Assembly: GCA_017381835.1 (NCBI GenBank) | Contig: JAFOBK010000239.1 | Location: 1 to 20,699 of the forward strand | Length of the DNA stretch: 20,699 nt | Direction of reading: 5' to 3' | From: Oscillospiraceae bacterium | Lineage (GTDB): Bacteria; Bacillota_A; Clostridia; Oscillospirales; Oscillospiraceae | In this document: piece after piece, positions 15,046 to 20,699 of the stretch | How the letters are laid out: every line of letters starts with the position of its first letter | Position numbering within the stretch: position 1 is the stretch's first letter | Program-made: the position numbers and the translations under genes | The notes under the pieces: generated by a model | Told to the model about the DNA's origin: nothing | Seen by the model: only the letters and a program-made list of their open reading frames with translations | Databases searched by the model: none

Positions 15046-15735
15046 ATGGAGACCCTGTTTAACGGCTATACTCTGGAAATTGCCCCCGGTGCATTTCCCC
15101 TTAGTACCGATTCCATGGCACTGGCCGCTTTTGTACGGCTTCCCCGCAATGCCCGGGTGCTGGATTTGGGTTCCGGTTGCGGCACTTTAGGTATGCTGCT
15201 TTGCGCCAAGGACAGCGGCTGCAGCGTCACCGGCATTGAGCTGGATGAAACAGCCCACGAAACGGCATTGCATAACAGCGAAAAGAATGGTCTGCAGGAT
15301 CGCTTAGCCAGTATATGCGGTGATCTCACCGGGATTGCCGAACTGGTCTCTCCGGGCAGCTTCCAGATCTGTGTTTCCAATCCCCCCTATTTTACCGCGG
15401 GATTCCTAAGCCGCTCCACGCCCCTTGCCCGCCATGAGCAGGCCTGCACCCTGGATGATCTGATGAAAAGCGCCGCGTTTGCTCTGAAATTTGGCGGTGA
15501 TTTTTATCTTGTCCATAAGCCGGAACGGCTGGCAGAAATTTTCTCTGCCGCTTGTAAGTATTCTTTAGAACCCAAACGGCTTTGTCTGCTGCATCACAAA
15601 GAAGGCGGCCCAGTAAGCCTGGTGCTGGTGCAGTGCCGAAAAGGTGCTAAGCCGGGACTTGTGTGGGAAGATGCCACACTTTTTGACAAAAACGGTCACC
15701 CCACAGAATATTACAAAGGAATCTACCATCTATAA
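15046..15735 (+). CDS. TrmN6-like SAM-dependent methyltransferase (tRNA1(Val) A37 N6 type, YabB family)
   Basis: The 229-residue product is a Rossmann-fold methyltransferase with the family N-terminus FPLSTDSMALAAF (17-29), SAM loop DLGSGCGTLGM (40-50), acidic GIELDE (63-68), and NPPYF (112-116). NPPY is the signature of enzymes that methylate exocyclic amino groups. The C-terminal part (HKPERLAEI, LLHHKEGGPVSLVLVQ) resembles the YabB/TrmN6 family, which makes N6-methyladenine at A37 of tRNA-Val. Substrate is inferred from family only. The start at 15046 has GGAGG five bases upstream; an in-frame ATG at 15007 lies inside the ferredoxin terminator and is rejected. In B. subtilis yabB is also close to abrB, as here. 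Confidence 0.85.
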   Translation: METLFNGYTLEIAPGAFPLSTDSMALAAFVRLPRNARVLDLGSGCGTLGMLLCAKDSGCSVTGIELDETAHETALHNSEKNGLQDRLASICGDLTGIAELVSPGSFQICVSNPPYFTAGFLSRSTPLARHEQACTLDDLMKSAAFALKFGGDFYLVHKPERLAEIFSAACKYSLEPKRLCLLHHKEGGPVSLVLVQCRKGAKPGLVWEDATLFDKNGHPTEYYKGIYHL

Positions 15736-15773
15736 CAAAAAAGAGCCAAACCTTTCGGTTTGGCTCTTCATTT
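15736..15773. terminator. Bidirectional terminator between the methyltransferase gene and abrB
   Basis: AAGAGCCAAACC (15741-15752), loop TTTC, GGTTTGGCTCTT (15757-15768): a perfect 12 bp stem. On the minus strand it is followed by TTTTTTG, a full T-run for abrB. On the plus strand the tail is CATTTATTTTT, weaker but usable for the methyltransferase gene. Confidence 0.9.
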
Positions 15774-15780
15774 ATTTTTC

Positions 15781-16023
15781 TCAGATATTACTCATATTTT
15801 CAATGCATTCCATGCAGACATTTCTGCCGTGGTAGGTCACAAGGCCGCAGGCAGAGCCGCAGAAAATGCAGGAGGGCTCATACTTCTTCAGGATCACCTT
15901 ATCGTCATCCAGATAGATTTCCAGTTCATCACGCTCAGCAATGTCCAAAGTACGGCGCAATTCAATGGGAAGGACGATTCTGCCCAATTCATCAACTTTA
16001 CGAACGATACCAGTAGATTTCAT
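15781..16023 (-). CDS. abrB: AbrB-type transition-state regulator with cysteine-rich C-terminus
   Basis: AbrB proteins are dimeric swapped-hairpin DNA-binding regulators of growth-to-stationary transition genes. The first 48 residues closely match B. subtilis AbrB: MKSTGIVRKVDELGR, LPIELRRTL, then IYLDDDKVILKKYEP. The tail differs: instead of the AbrB oligomerisation domain there are about 30 residues with C52-x2-C55, C59, and C70-x2-C73, a likely metal-binding knuckle. This short form is known in clostridial AbrB/Abh homologues. Total 80 residues. The ATG at 16023 is preferred over an in-frame GTG at 16035 because it gives the exact AbrB N-terminus and has a G-rich ribosome site. It is monocistronic, with a strong promoter and a strong terminator. 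Confidence 0.93.
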   Translation of the reverse strand: MKSTGIVRKVDELGRIVLPIELRRTLDIAERDELEIYLDDDKVILKKYEPSCIFCGSACGLVTYHGRNVCMECIENMSNI

Positions 16024-16075
16024 GTGATCCCCCACCCTTTTTCATAATAAAAATTCAAATCGTATTACCAGGAAC

Positions 16076-16104
16076 ATTATACTAACACAGTTCAGTAATG
16101 TCAA
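16076..16104 (-). promoter_or_regulatory. Perfect-consensus sigma-A promoter of abrB
   Basis: On the minus strand: TTGACA (16104-16099), exactly 17 bases, TATAAT (16081-16076). There are no mismatches. The predicted start is near 16069, giving a leader of about 45 bases. Such a strong promoter is usually held down by a repressor, and AbrB of B. subtilis represses itself. Confidence 0.85.
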
Positions 16105-16164
16105 ATGTTTTTTATAAGTCAATAATTCTTTTTTTGAGCGTACTATGTAGCAGGGGGTATGGCC

Positions 16165-16740
16165 ATGGTAATGAGTTGGATTTGGGTTGGGATTTTGGCA
16201 ATATCGGTGATTGCATCAATGGTACTTGGGAATGGCGCCGGACTGGCTGCTGCTGTTCCCAAAGGCGCTCAGGCCGGCCTGGAACTGGCTGTTTCTCTGG
16301 CAGGTTCCATCTGCCTTTGGTCAGGTGTAGGCAAGCTGATGGAGAAAGCCGGATTGACCAACCTTCTCAGCCGGCTCTTCGCCCCTTTTCTAGGAAGGAT
16401 TTTCCCATCTTTTCAAAAAGATACGGTTCTTGCCGGCTATTTAAGCAGCAATGTCTGTGCTAATTTTTTAGGATTAGGGAATGCTGCCACACCCATGGGT
16501 ATTATGGCGGCCAAGCGATTGGCAGGTGGCAAAAATGCGGCTACCGACGAATTGTGCCGGCTGATCGTTCTGAACACCGCATCCATTCAGCTGATTCCCG
16601 CCACCGTTGCGGCTCTCCGCTCTCAGCTGGGCAGTGCCGCTCCCTTTGATATTTTACCGGCGGTCTGGGTCACCAGTATTGCCTCTGCCGGAATGGGATT
16701 ACTGTCCGCAAGGTTTTTCGGGAGGATATTGAGAAAATGA
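16165..16740 (+). CDS. spmA: Spore maturation protein SpmA
   Basis: SpmA is an integral membrane protein needed with SpmB for full dehydration of the spore core. The product (191 residues from this start) has several hydrophobic segments, and the NupG/nucleoside-recognition-like features of the family: WSGVGKLMEKAGLTNLLSRL, ANFLGLGNAATPMGI, and LIVLNTASIQLIPATV. Three in-frame ATGs lie close together (16159, 16165, 16171); 16165 has the best distance from AGGGGG. The gene overlaps spmB by four bases (ATGA), so the pair is translationally coupled. In B. subtilis the operon is driven by SigE in the mother cell; here only a weak SigE-like sequence is seen upstream. Confidence 0.94.
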   Translation: MVMSWIWVGILAISVIASMVLGNGAGLAAAVPKGAQAGLELAVSLAGSICLWSGVGKLMEKAGLTNLLSRLFAPFLGRIFPSFQKDTVLAGYLSSNVCANFLGLGNAATPMGIMAAKRLAGGKNAATDELCRLIVLNTASIQLIPATVAALRSQLGSAAPFDILPAVWVTSIASAGMGLLSARFFGRILRK

Positions 16741-17243
16741 TTGACTATATCGTTCCGCTTCTCCTGCTGATTTCCTCATTACTTGCGCTGCGCAAACGGG
16801 AAAATGCTTATGATGCACTATTGGACGGGGCTGCGGAGGGGTTAAAGCTGCTGGTTACCCTGGTTCCCACTTTGATCCTGCTGCTGACCTCCATCACCAT
16901 GCTCCGGGCTTCCGGTGCTGTGGAATGGATCAGCAAAGTCCTATCTCCCCTATTCTCGTTCTTTGGGATTCCCCCTGAAACGGCCATGCTGGTGCTGATT
17001 CGTCCCTTCAGCGGCAGCGCAGCTTTGGCCATCGGTGCAGAGCTGATGACCCAATATGGGGCAGATTCCCTGATTGGGCGAACTGCCGCCATTATGCTGG
17101 GTTCAACGGAAACCACCTTTTATGCCATCAGCGTATATTTCGGCGCGGCTGGCATTCAAAAGACCCGCTATACCATTCCGGCGGCGCTGATTGCGGACTT
17201 TACGGGTTTTTTCATAGCAAGTCTTACCGCAAAGATTCTGTAA
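16737..17243 (+). CDS. spmB: Spore maturation protein SpmB
   Basis: SpmB is the membrane partner of SpmA in spore core dehydration. The 168-residue product has an N-terminal membrane segment, then ENAYDALLDGAAEGLKLLVTLVP, a segment with VLIRPFSGSAALAIGAEL, and GSTETTFYAISVYFG, all typical of the SpmB family. The length is normal. The ATG overlaps the spmA stop codon. In B. subtilis dacB stands beside spmA-spmB; here no dacB is adjacent, and a terminator follows the spmB stop at once. Confidence 0.95.
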   Translation: MIDYIVPLLLLISSLLALRKRENAYDALLDGAAEGLKLLVTLVPTLILLLTSITMLRASGAVEWISKVLSPLFSFFGIPPETAMLVLIRPFSGSAALAIGAELMTQYGADSLIGRTAAIMLGSTETTFYAISVYFGAAGIQKTRYTIPAALIADFTGFFIASLTAKIL

Positions 17244-17277
17244 AAAATCCCCTCTGCAACAGCAGAGGGGATTCTAT
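17242..17277. terminator. Bidirectional terminator between spmB and the aldo/keto reductase gene
   Basis: AATCCCCTCTGC (17246-17257), loop AACA, GCAGAGGGGATT (17262-17273): a perfect 12 bp stem. On the minus strand it runs into a six-T tract, so it is a strong terminator for the reductase operon. On the plus side only a broken tail (CTATT) follows. Confidence 0.88.
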
Positions 17278-17284
17278 TGATAAC

Positions 17285-18385
17285 TTAAGTAAGGCGCTCG
17301 TGAATCTTTGCCAGCTGTTCAAAAATCGGAATCTGCTGGGGACAGACCTTGACGCATTCTCCGCAACTAACACACTTTCCGCCGTTGATCTCACCAAGAG
17401 CCTTATAATTCTGAACCGCATGATACCAGGTTCCTTCACTCATAAAGTGGTTATAGATTTCAAAAATCTTAGGAATGGGGATCTCCTGGGGACACACGTT
17501 ACAGTAGTTACAGCCGGTGCAGGGAATCAGCACCTTCTTGCACAGCGCTTCACCAGCTGCCAAAATCGCAACCTTCTCTTCCTGCTTCAGCATGCCCGCA
17601 TGGGCCTTTTCCGCAATGGCCATGTTCTGCTCTACCTGGCAGGTTTCATTCATGCCGCTTAAGACTACATTCACTTCCGGCATATCCCAAAGGAACTCCA
17701 AAGCGCATTGGACAGGATTCTTGGGCAGCATTGCCGCCACATCTTCAGACACATTGGCCAGTGTACCGCCCCGCAGAGGCTCCATGATCACCACAGCCAG
17801 ACCCTTCTCATGGGCAAGGCGCAGGCCTTCCAGGCCTGCCTGGTAGTTTACATCCATGTAGTTGAGCTGCAGCTGGCAGAATTCCCAGCCGTCATAACCG
17901 TAGAGGATCTCCTTGAACACTTCAAGGCTGTCATGGAAGCTGAAACCCAGATGACGGATCTTACCCTCTGCCTTTGCCTTTTCCGCAAAGGAGATAATAC
18001 CGGTCTTTTGGATATGCTCCCAACGATCCCGGTTCAGGGCATGCAGGAGATAAATATCGATGTGGTCCGTCTGCAGACGCTCCAGTTCCTCATTCAGAAC
18101 CCGGTCAAAGTCCTCCTGGTTATTCACCATCCAAACCGGCAGCTTGGTGGCCAGGGTCACTTTTTCACGGTAACCGTCCTGCAGGCACAGGCCGGTGACC
18201 CGCTCGCTATCCTTATAGGCATAGGCGGTGTCCACATAGGTAAGGCCGTTGTCGATGGCAGCGCGCAGGGTTTTGATTGCCCACTGCTCATTGATGCTGC
18301 CGTCCTCATTCTTCGGAAGACGCATCATACCAAAGCCCAAAATAGAAGGGGTTAAGTCTGTTTTACCGAATTTCCGACACTCCAT
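17285..18385 (-). CDS. Aldo/keto reductase with C-terminal 2[4Fe-4S] ferredoxin domain
   Basis: This is a soluble oxidoreductase of 366 residues. The N-terminal TIM barrel has the aldo/keto reductase tetrad D52 and Y57 (VDTAYAY), K81 (ATKLP) and H115 (YLLHAL). The C-terminal domain has two cluster motifs: C289-x2-C292-x2-C295-x3-C299-P, and C338-x2-C341-x2-C344-x3-C348-P. This fused form is common in anaerobes, where electrons may come from ferredoxin as well as NAD(P)H. The substrate is unknown. It starts 2 bases after the larA stop, with AAGGAG inside the end of larA, so the two are one operon and may act on the same hydroxy acid or its oxo form (inference). Confidence 0.92.
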   Translation of the reverse strand: MECRKFGKTDLTPSILGFGMMRLPKNEDGSINEQWAIKTLRAAIDNGLTYVDTAYAYKDSERVTGLCLQDGYREKVTLATKLPVWMVNNQEDFDRVLNEELERLQTDHIDIYLLHALNRDRWEHIQKTGIISFAEKAKAEGKIRHLGFSFHDSLEVFKEILYGYDGWEFCQLQLNYMDVNYQAGLEGLRLAHEKGLAVVIMEPLRGGTLANVSEDVAAMLPKNPVQCALEFLWDMPEVNVVLSGMNETCQVEQNMAIAEKAHAGMLKQEEKVAILAAGEALCKKVLIPCTGCNYCNVCPQEIPIPKIFEIYNHFMSEGTWYHAVQNYKALGEINGGKCVSCGECVKVCPQQIPIFEQLAKIHERLT

Positions 18386-18387
18386 TT

Positions 18388-19656
18388 TTATACTCCTTTC
18401 ACCATAACCGCCACGCCATCGGGAATTGCCGTAATGGCGGGATTACCTTTTCCAATCATTTTCTTCGCCATTTCCATAGCTTCTTCCAGGGAAGCTGCCG
18501 GGATCATATGCATCTTTTTCACAGTTTCCGGATCCACCTGGGACACAAAAATTACCGTTGCTTTCTGCAGCACCCGGATAAAGATCTGCGTCTGCCACTG
18601 ATCGGGAACGGTTTCGCCGCGCCCACGGCTGAGGAACAGATCCATGGTCTTGTTGATATCTTCTTCATCTGCCAGCTGGTGGTAGAAATGATCGCCGCCG
18701 ATGCCGTCATTGGAGGCTGCCAGCATGACGATCACGCCGCCTTCTTTCACAGCTGCCTCCGCCGCGGTCATACCCTTTACTGCCTGGTACACATTCTGAT
18801 CCAGGGGGTAGCCGCCATTGGTGGAGATGACGATATCCGCAGGCTGTGTAACCGCGCCGCATAGGGAGAAGAGAAAATCCGTACCTTTCTTATGGGCAGC
18901 TTCCAGATCGCCTGCCACTGCGTAGATAGGCTCTTTCTCGCCGTTAAGAACCACATTGACGATGTAGCGCAGCTTTGCCTGCTTTGCTGCCCACAGCATA
19001 TCGGTATGGATGGGATTGCCCTCCAAAATACCGGTACGGGAGCAGGGATGGGCGATAAACTCGGAACAATGGTTGGCAAGGACGGTTTCCCGTGCTGCCA
19101 CACCGGGCAAAACGCTCTTTCTGCCGCCGGAGAAACCGGCAAAGAAATGAGGTTCGATGAATCCCTCTGCCACCAGCAGATCCGCATCTGCTGCCAACCG
19201 GTTAATCAAGCACTGACCGCCGGAAGGAAGGGTTCCGATATTCACCAGATTCTGGGTATCGTCACAATCGTGGACAAGGATTTTTTCGCTCTTTACGATT
19301 TCTTCGCCAAACTTGGACACTAATTCTTCTTTGGTAGTCTCCCGGTGACAGCCGGTAGAGATCAGAATGGTGATGTCCGCATTGGGATTTCCCTCCCGAA
19401 TCTCCCGGAGCATGGGAGGCACGATCACCTTACTGGGTACGGGACGGGTATGGTCACTGGCGATCAGAACAATTTTCTCATTGCCCTTTGCCAGTTCCCG
19501 GAGGGTGATGCCTCCTTCCGGAGCAGCCATAGCCGCTTCCACAAGGGCATCCGGCGTTTTACCGGGATTGTATTCTTCAATGGAAGAAGTCAGCACTTTG
19601 ACCTCTTCAAATTCATAGCTTAGGTGGGTCTTTCCGTAAGGAAACTGGATCTTCAT
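18388..19656 (-). CDS. larA: LarA-family nickel-pincer racemase (lactate racemase-like)
   Basis: LarA uses a covalently bound nickel-pincer nucleotide to racemise or epimerise 2-hydroxy acids by hydride transfer. All key residues of L. plantarum LarA are present with a constant offset of four: D68 and R71 (SDHTRP), H104 (GCHRE), H170 (EPHFFAG), K180 (SGGRKSVLPG, the cofactor lysine), and H196 (LANH). The 422-residue length is normal. The ATG at 19656 has GGGGG upstream; an in-frame ATG at 19671 is a weaker option. The cofactor genes larB, larC and larE are not in the window and must be elsewhere for activity. The substrate is not predictable, because the family is diverse. Confidence 0.93.
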   Translation of the reverse strand: MKIQFPYGKTHLSYEFEEVKVLTSSIEEYNPGKTPDALVEAAMAAPEGGITLRELAKGNEKIVLIASDHTRPVPSKVIVPPMLREIREGNPNADITILISTGCHRETTKEELVSKFGEEIVKSEKILVHDCDDTQNLVNIGTLPSGGQCLINRLAADADLLVAEGFIEPHFFAGFSGGRKSVLPGVAARETVLANHCSEFIAHPCSRTGILEGNPIHTDMLWAAKQAKLRYIVNVVLNGEKEPIYAVAGDLEAAHKKGTDFLFSLCGAVTQPADIVISTNGGYPLDQNVYQAVKGMTAAEAAVKEGGVIVMLAASNDGIGGDHFYHQLADEEDINKTMDLFLSRGRGETVPDQWQTQIFIRVLQKATVIFVSQVDPETVKKMHMIPAASLEEAMEMAKKMIGKGNPAITAIPDGVAVMVKGV

Positions 19657-19684
19657 AAAGTATTCCCCCATTTCTCTTACAAAA

Positions 19685-19713
19685 AGGATAGCATAAAAGT
19701 GAGTACAAGTAAA
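19685..19713 (-). promoter_or_regulatory. Promoter of the larA-reductase operon
   Basis: On the minus strand: TTTACT (19713-19708), 17 bases, TATCCT (19690-19685), with TG one base before the -10 box (extended -10). The -35 box directly adjoins the T-run of the upstream terminator. The predicted leader is only about 22 bases, too short for a riboswitch. Confidence 0.55.
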
Positions 19714-19745
19714 GAAAAACCGGAAGGCCTAAGCCTTCCGGTTTT
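19711..19745 (-). terminator. Rho-independent terminator after the CD1247-type gene
   Basis: AAAACCGGAAGGC (19716-19728), loop CTAA, GCCTTCCGGTTTT (19733-19745): a perfect 13 bp stem. On the minus strand it ends in GGTTTTTC. It lies just after the stop at 19759 and separates the efp group from larA. Confidence 0.9.
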
Positions 19746-19758
19746 GTAGCTTTGAGAA

Positions 19759-20217
19759 TTACTCCTCGTCTTCGTCCTCGTCTTCAAAAGAGAACTCCAG
19801 GGTCTCGCCGCACTCATCACAGATGATGCTGCCTTCTTCCAGGGTCTCCTCGTCGAAAGCGATGACATTGCCGCAGATGCACTTTACTTCGTAGATGGTG
19901 GTGTCTTCGTCACCGAAGTCAAAACCCTCTTCGTCGTAGTCTTCGTCGTCGAAGTCGTCATCATAATCGTCGTCATCGTAGTCCTCATCATCCTCTTCGT
20001 CCATGATGAAGTCTTCGATTGCGTCCAGATCCTCTTCGATCTCGTCCAGCTCGTCGGAGATGGCGATGGTGGTATCCTCCACGTTGGTCAGCTTCTTGGT
20101 GACATCACCCAGCAGATCAACAATGGCAGCGATCATCTTGCCTTCTGCCTTCTCGGTATCCAGCTGCAGGCCTTCCATCAGGCCCTTCAGGTATGCGGCT
20201 TTTTCATTGATGGTCAT
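19759..20217 (-). CDS. CD1247-type acidic zinc-ribbon protein of unknown function
   Basis: The 152-residue product starts MTINEKAAYLKGLMEGLQLD, the pattern of the clostridial CD1247 N-terminal domain (family recalled, function unknown). A helical region (about 1-70) is followed by a very acidic Asp/Glu/Tyr tract (72-105) and a small zinc-ribbon-like domain with C113-x-C115 and C133-x2-C136, ending in another acidic tail. There is no signal peptide or membrane segment, so it is cytoplasmic. The ATG at 20217 has AAAGGAG upstream. It follows efp on the same strand after 74 bases and ends at a strong terminator. The combination could suit interaction with RNA polymerase or nucleic-acid-binding proteins, but that is only speculation. 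Confidence 0.8.
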   Translation of the reverse strand: MTINEKAAYLKGLMEGLQLDTEKAEGKMIAAIVDLLGDVTKKLTNVEDTTIAISDELDEIEEDLDAIEDFIMDEEDDEDYDDDDYDDDFDDEDYDEEGFDFGDEDTTIYEVKCICGNVIAFDEETLEEGSIICDECGETLEFSFEDEDEDEE

Positions 20218-20250
20218 AGTAAACTCTCCTTTTCGTTTTCGTTAGGGGTG

Positions 20251-20278
20251 TCGTTCTGACGATTCCGCATAAGCGGAA
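20251..20278 (-). other. Two abutting small stem-loops between efp and the CD1247-type gene
   Basis: TTCCGC-ATAA-GCGGAA (20263-20278) and TCGT-TCTG-ACGA (20251-20262) lie directly side by side in the 74-base gap. Neither is followed by a T-run on the transcribed strand, so read-through from efp is likely. A processing or stability role is possible. Confidence 0.35.
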
Positions 20279-20291
20279 AGGAAAACTTTAA

Positions 20292-20699
20292 TTACTTTGC
20301 GCGGCCCAGGTACTCACCGGTACGGGTGTCGATCTGGATCTTCTCGCCCTCGTTGATGAACAGGGGAACCTTAACCTCAGCGCCGGTCTCCAGGGTAGCG
20401 GGCTTCAGGGTGTTGGTAGCGGTGTTGCCAGCGAAGCCGGGCTCGGTGGAAGTAACAACCAGGTCAACAAAGGTGGGGCACTCAACGCCGAAAACATTGC
20501 CCTTGTAGCTCATAATGGTGCAAACGTCGTTCTCCTTGACGAACTTGAAGCTGTCGTCCAGAACGGAGCCGTCGATGGGAACCAGCTCGTAGGTCTCGCC
20601 GTCCATGAAGTAGTACAGCTCGCCGTCGTTGTACAGATACTGCATCTTCTTCGTCTCGATGGGCGCGTTGTCGAACTTGTCATGCGGGTTGAACGCGTC
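20292..20699 (-). CDS. efp: Elongation factor P, C-terminal 135 residues (start outside window)
   Basis: EF-P binds stalled ribosomes between the P and E sites and helps peptide-bond formation at polyproline stretches. The frame is open to the window edge. The visible part begins [20 protein letters not shown], then [18 protein letters not shown], the central OB domain, and the C-terminal OB domain with [40 protein letters not shown] and EYLGRAK. About 50 N-terminal residues, including the loop residue that may carry a modification, are outside the window. An internal ATG at 20645 is not the start, because family sequence continues upstream of it. Codon choice is strongly biased, as expected for a highly expressed gene. 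Confidence 0.97.
   Translation of the reverse strand, partial: DAFNPHDKFDNAPIETKKMQYLYNDGELYYFMDGETYELVPIDGSVLDDSFKFVKENDVCTIMSYKGNVFGVECPTFVDLVVTSTEPGFAGNTATNTLKPATLETGAEVKVPLFINEGEKIQIDTRTGEYLGRAK

Noticed and set aside
19657..19684. Riboswitch for nickel or another ligand before larA
   Set aside because: The predicted leader is about 22 bases, too short for an aptamer.
19928..20003. CRISPR- or satellite-like repeat of TCGTC/TCATC units
   Set aside because: It is the coding sequence of the Asp/Glu tract in the CD1247-type protein; the repetition follows GAC/GAT/GAA/GAG codons.

Overview
This window looks like part of a chromosome from an endospore-forming, low-redox Clostridia, probably near the Oscillospiraceae/Ruminococcaceae. 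The family-level placement is inference. Supporting signs are sporulation genes spmA/spmB, an AbrB-type regulator, a MurE with the DNPR motif for meso-diaminopimelate, a CD1247-type clostridial acidic protein, a clostridial-type 2[4Fe-4S] ferredoxin, and strong AGGAGG-like ribosome sites. No prophage, insertion sequence, CRISPR array, tRNA or rRNA is visible. No stretch over 300 bases lacks a gene.

Positions 12240 to 1, minus strand, hold a compact division and cell wall (dcw) cluster, read right to left: promoter, MraZ-type operator, mraZ, rsmH, ftsL, a PASTA-bearing class B PBP (ftsI/spoVD type), murE, murF, mraY, ftsW/spoVE, murG, ftsQ/divIB, and the first 204 codons of ftsZ. Together they make UDP-MurNAc-pentapeptide (MurE, MurF), lipid I (MraY) and lipid II (MurG), polymerise and crosslink it at the septum (FtsW with the PBP), and organise the divisome (FtsL, FtsQ, FtsZ). 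Compared with the textbook order, murD (between mraY and ftsW), murC and ftsA (before ftsZ) are absent. Junctions are tight or overlapping, with three exceptions that carry possible RNA or promoter control: a hairpin over the ftsW ribosome site, a hairpin between ftsL and the PBP gene, and a sigma-A promoter plus leader hairpin before ftsZ.

Positions 12276 to 17276 hold a ClpC-like unfoldase (minus), then a divergent ferredoxin and a TrmN6-like methyltransferase (plus), an AbrB with a cysteine-rich tail (minus, with a perfect-consensus promoter), and the spmA-spmB pair (plus). A sequence matching the Gram-positive LexA box lies between clpC and the dcw promoter.

Positions 17285 to 20699, minus strand, hold elongation factor P (start outside the window), a CD1247-type acidic zinc-ribbon protein, a terminator, and a two-gene operon of a LarA-type nickel-pincer racemase and a ferredoxin-domain aldo/keto reductase with its own extended -10 promoter.

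Most of the window is ordinary core genome, and I see no convincing wholly new system. The best leads are regulatory (MraZ boxes, LexA-like box, RBS hairpin) and the larA-reductase operon.
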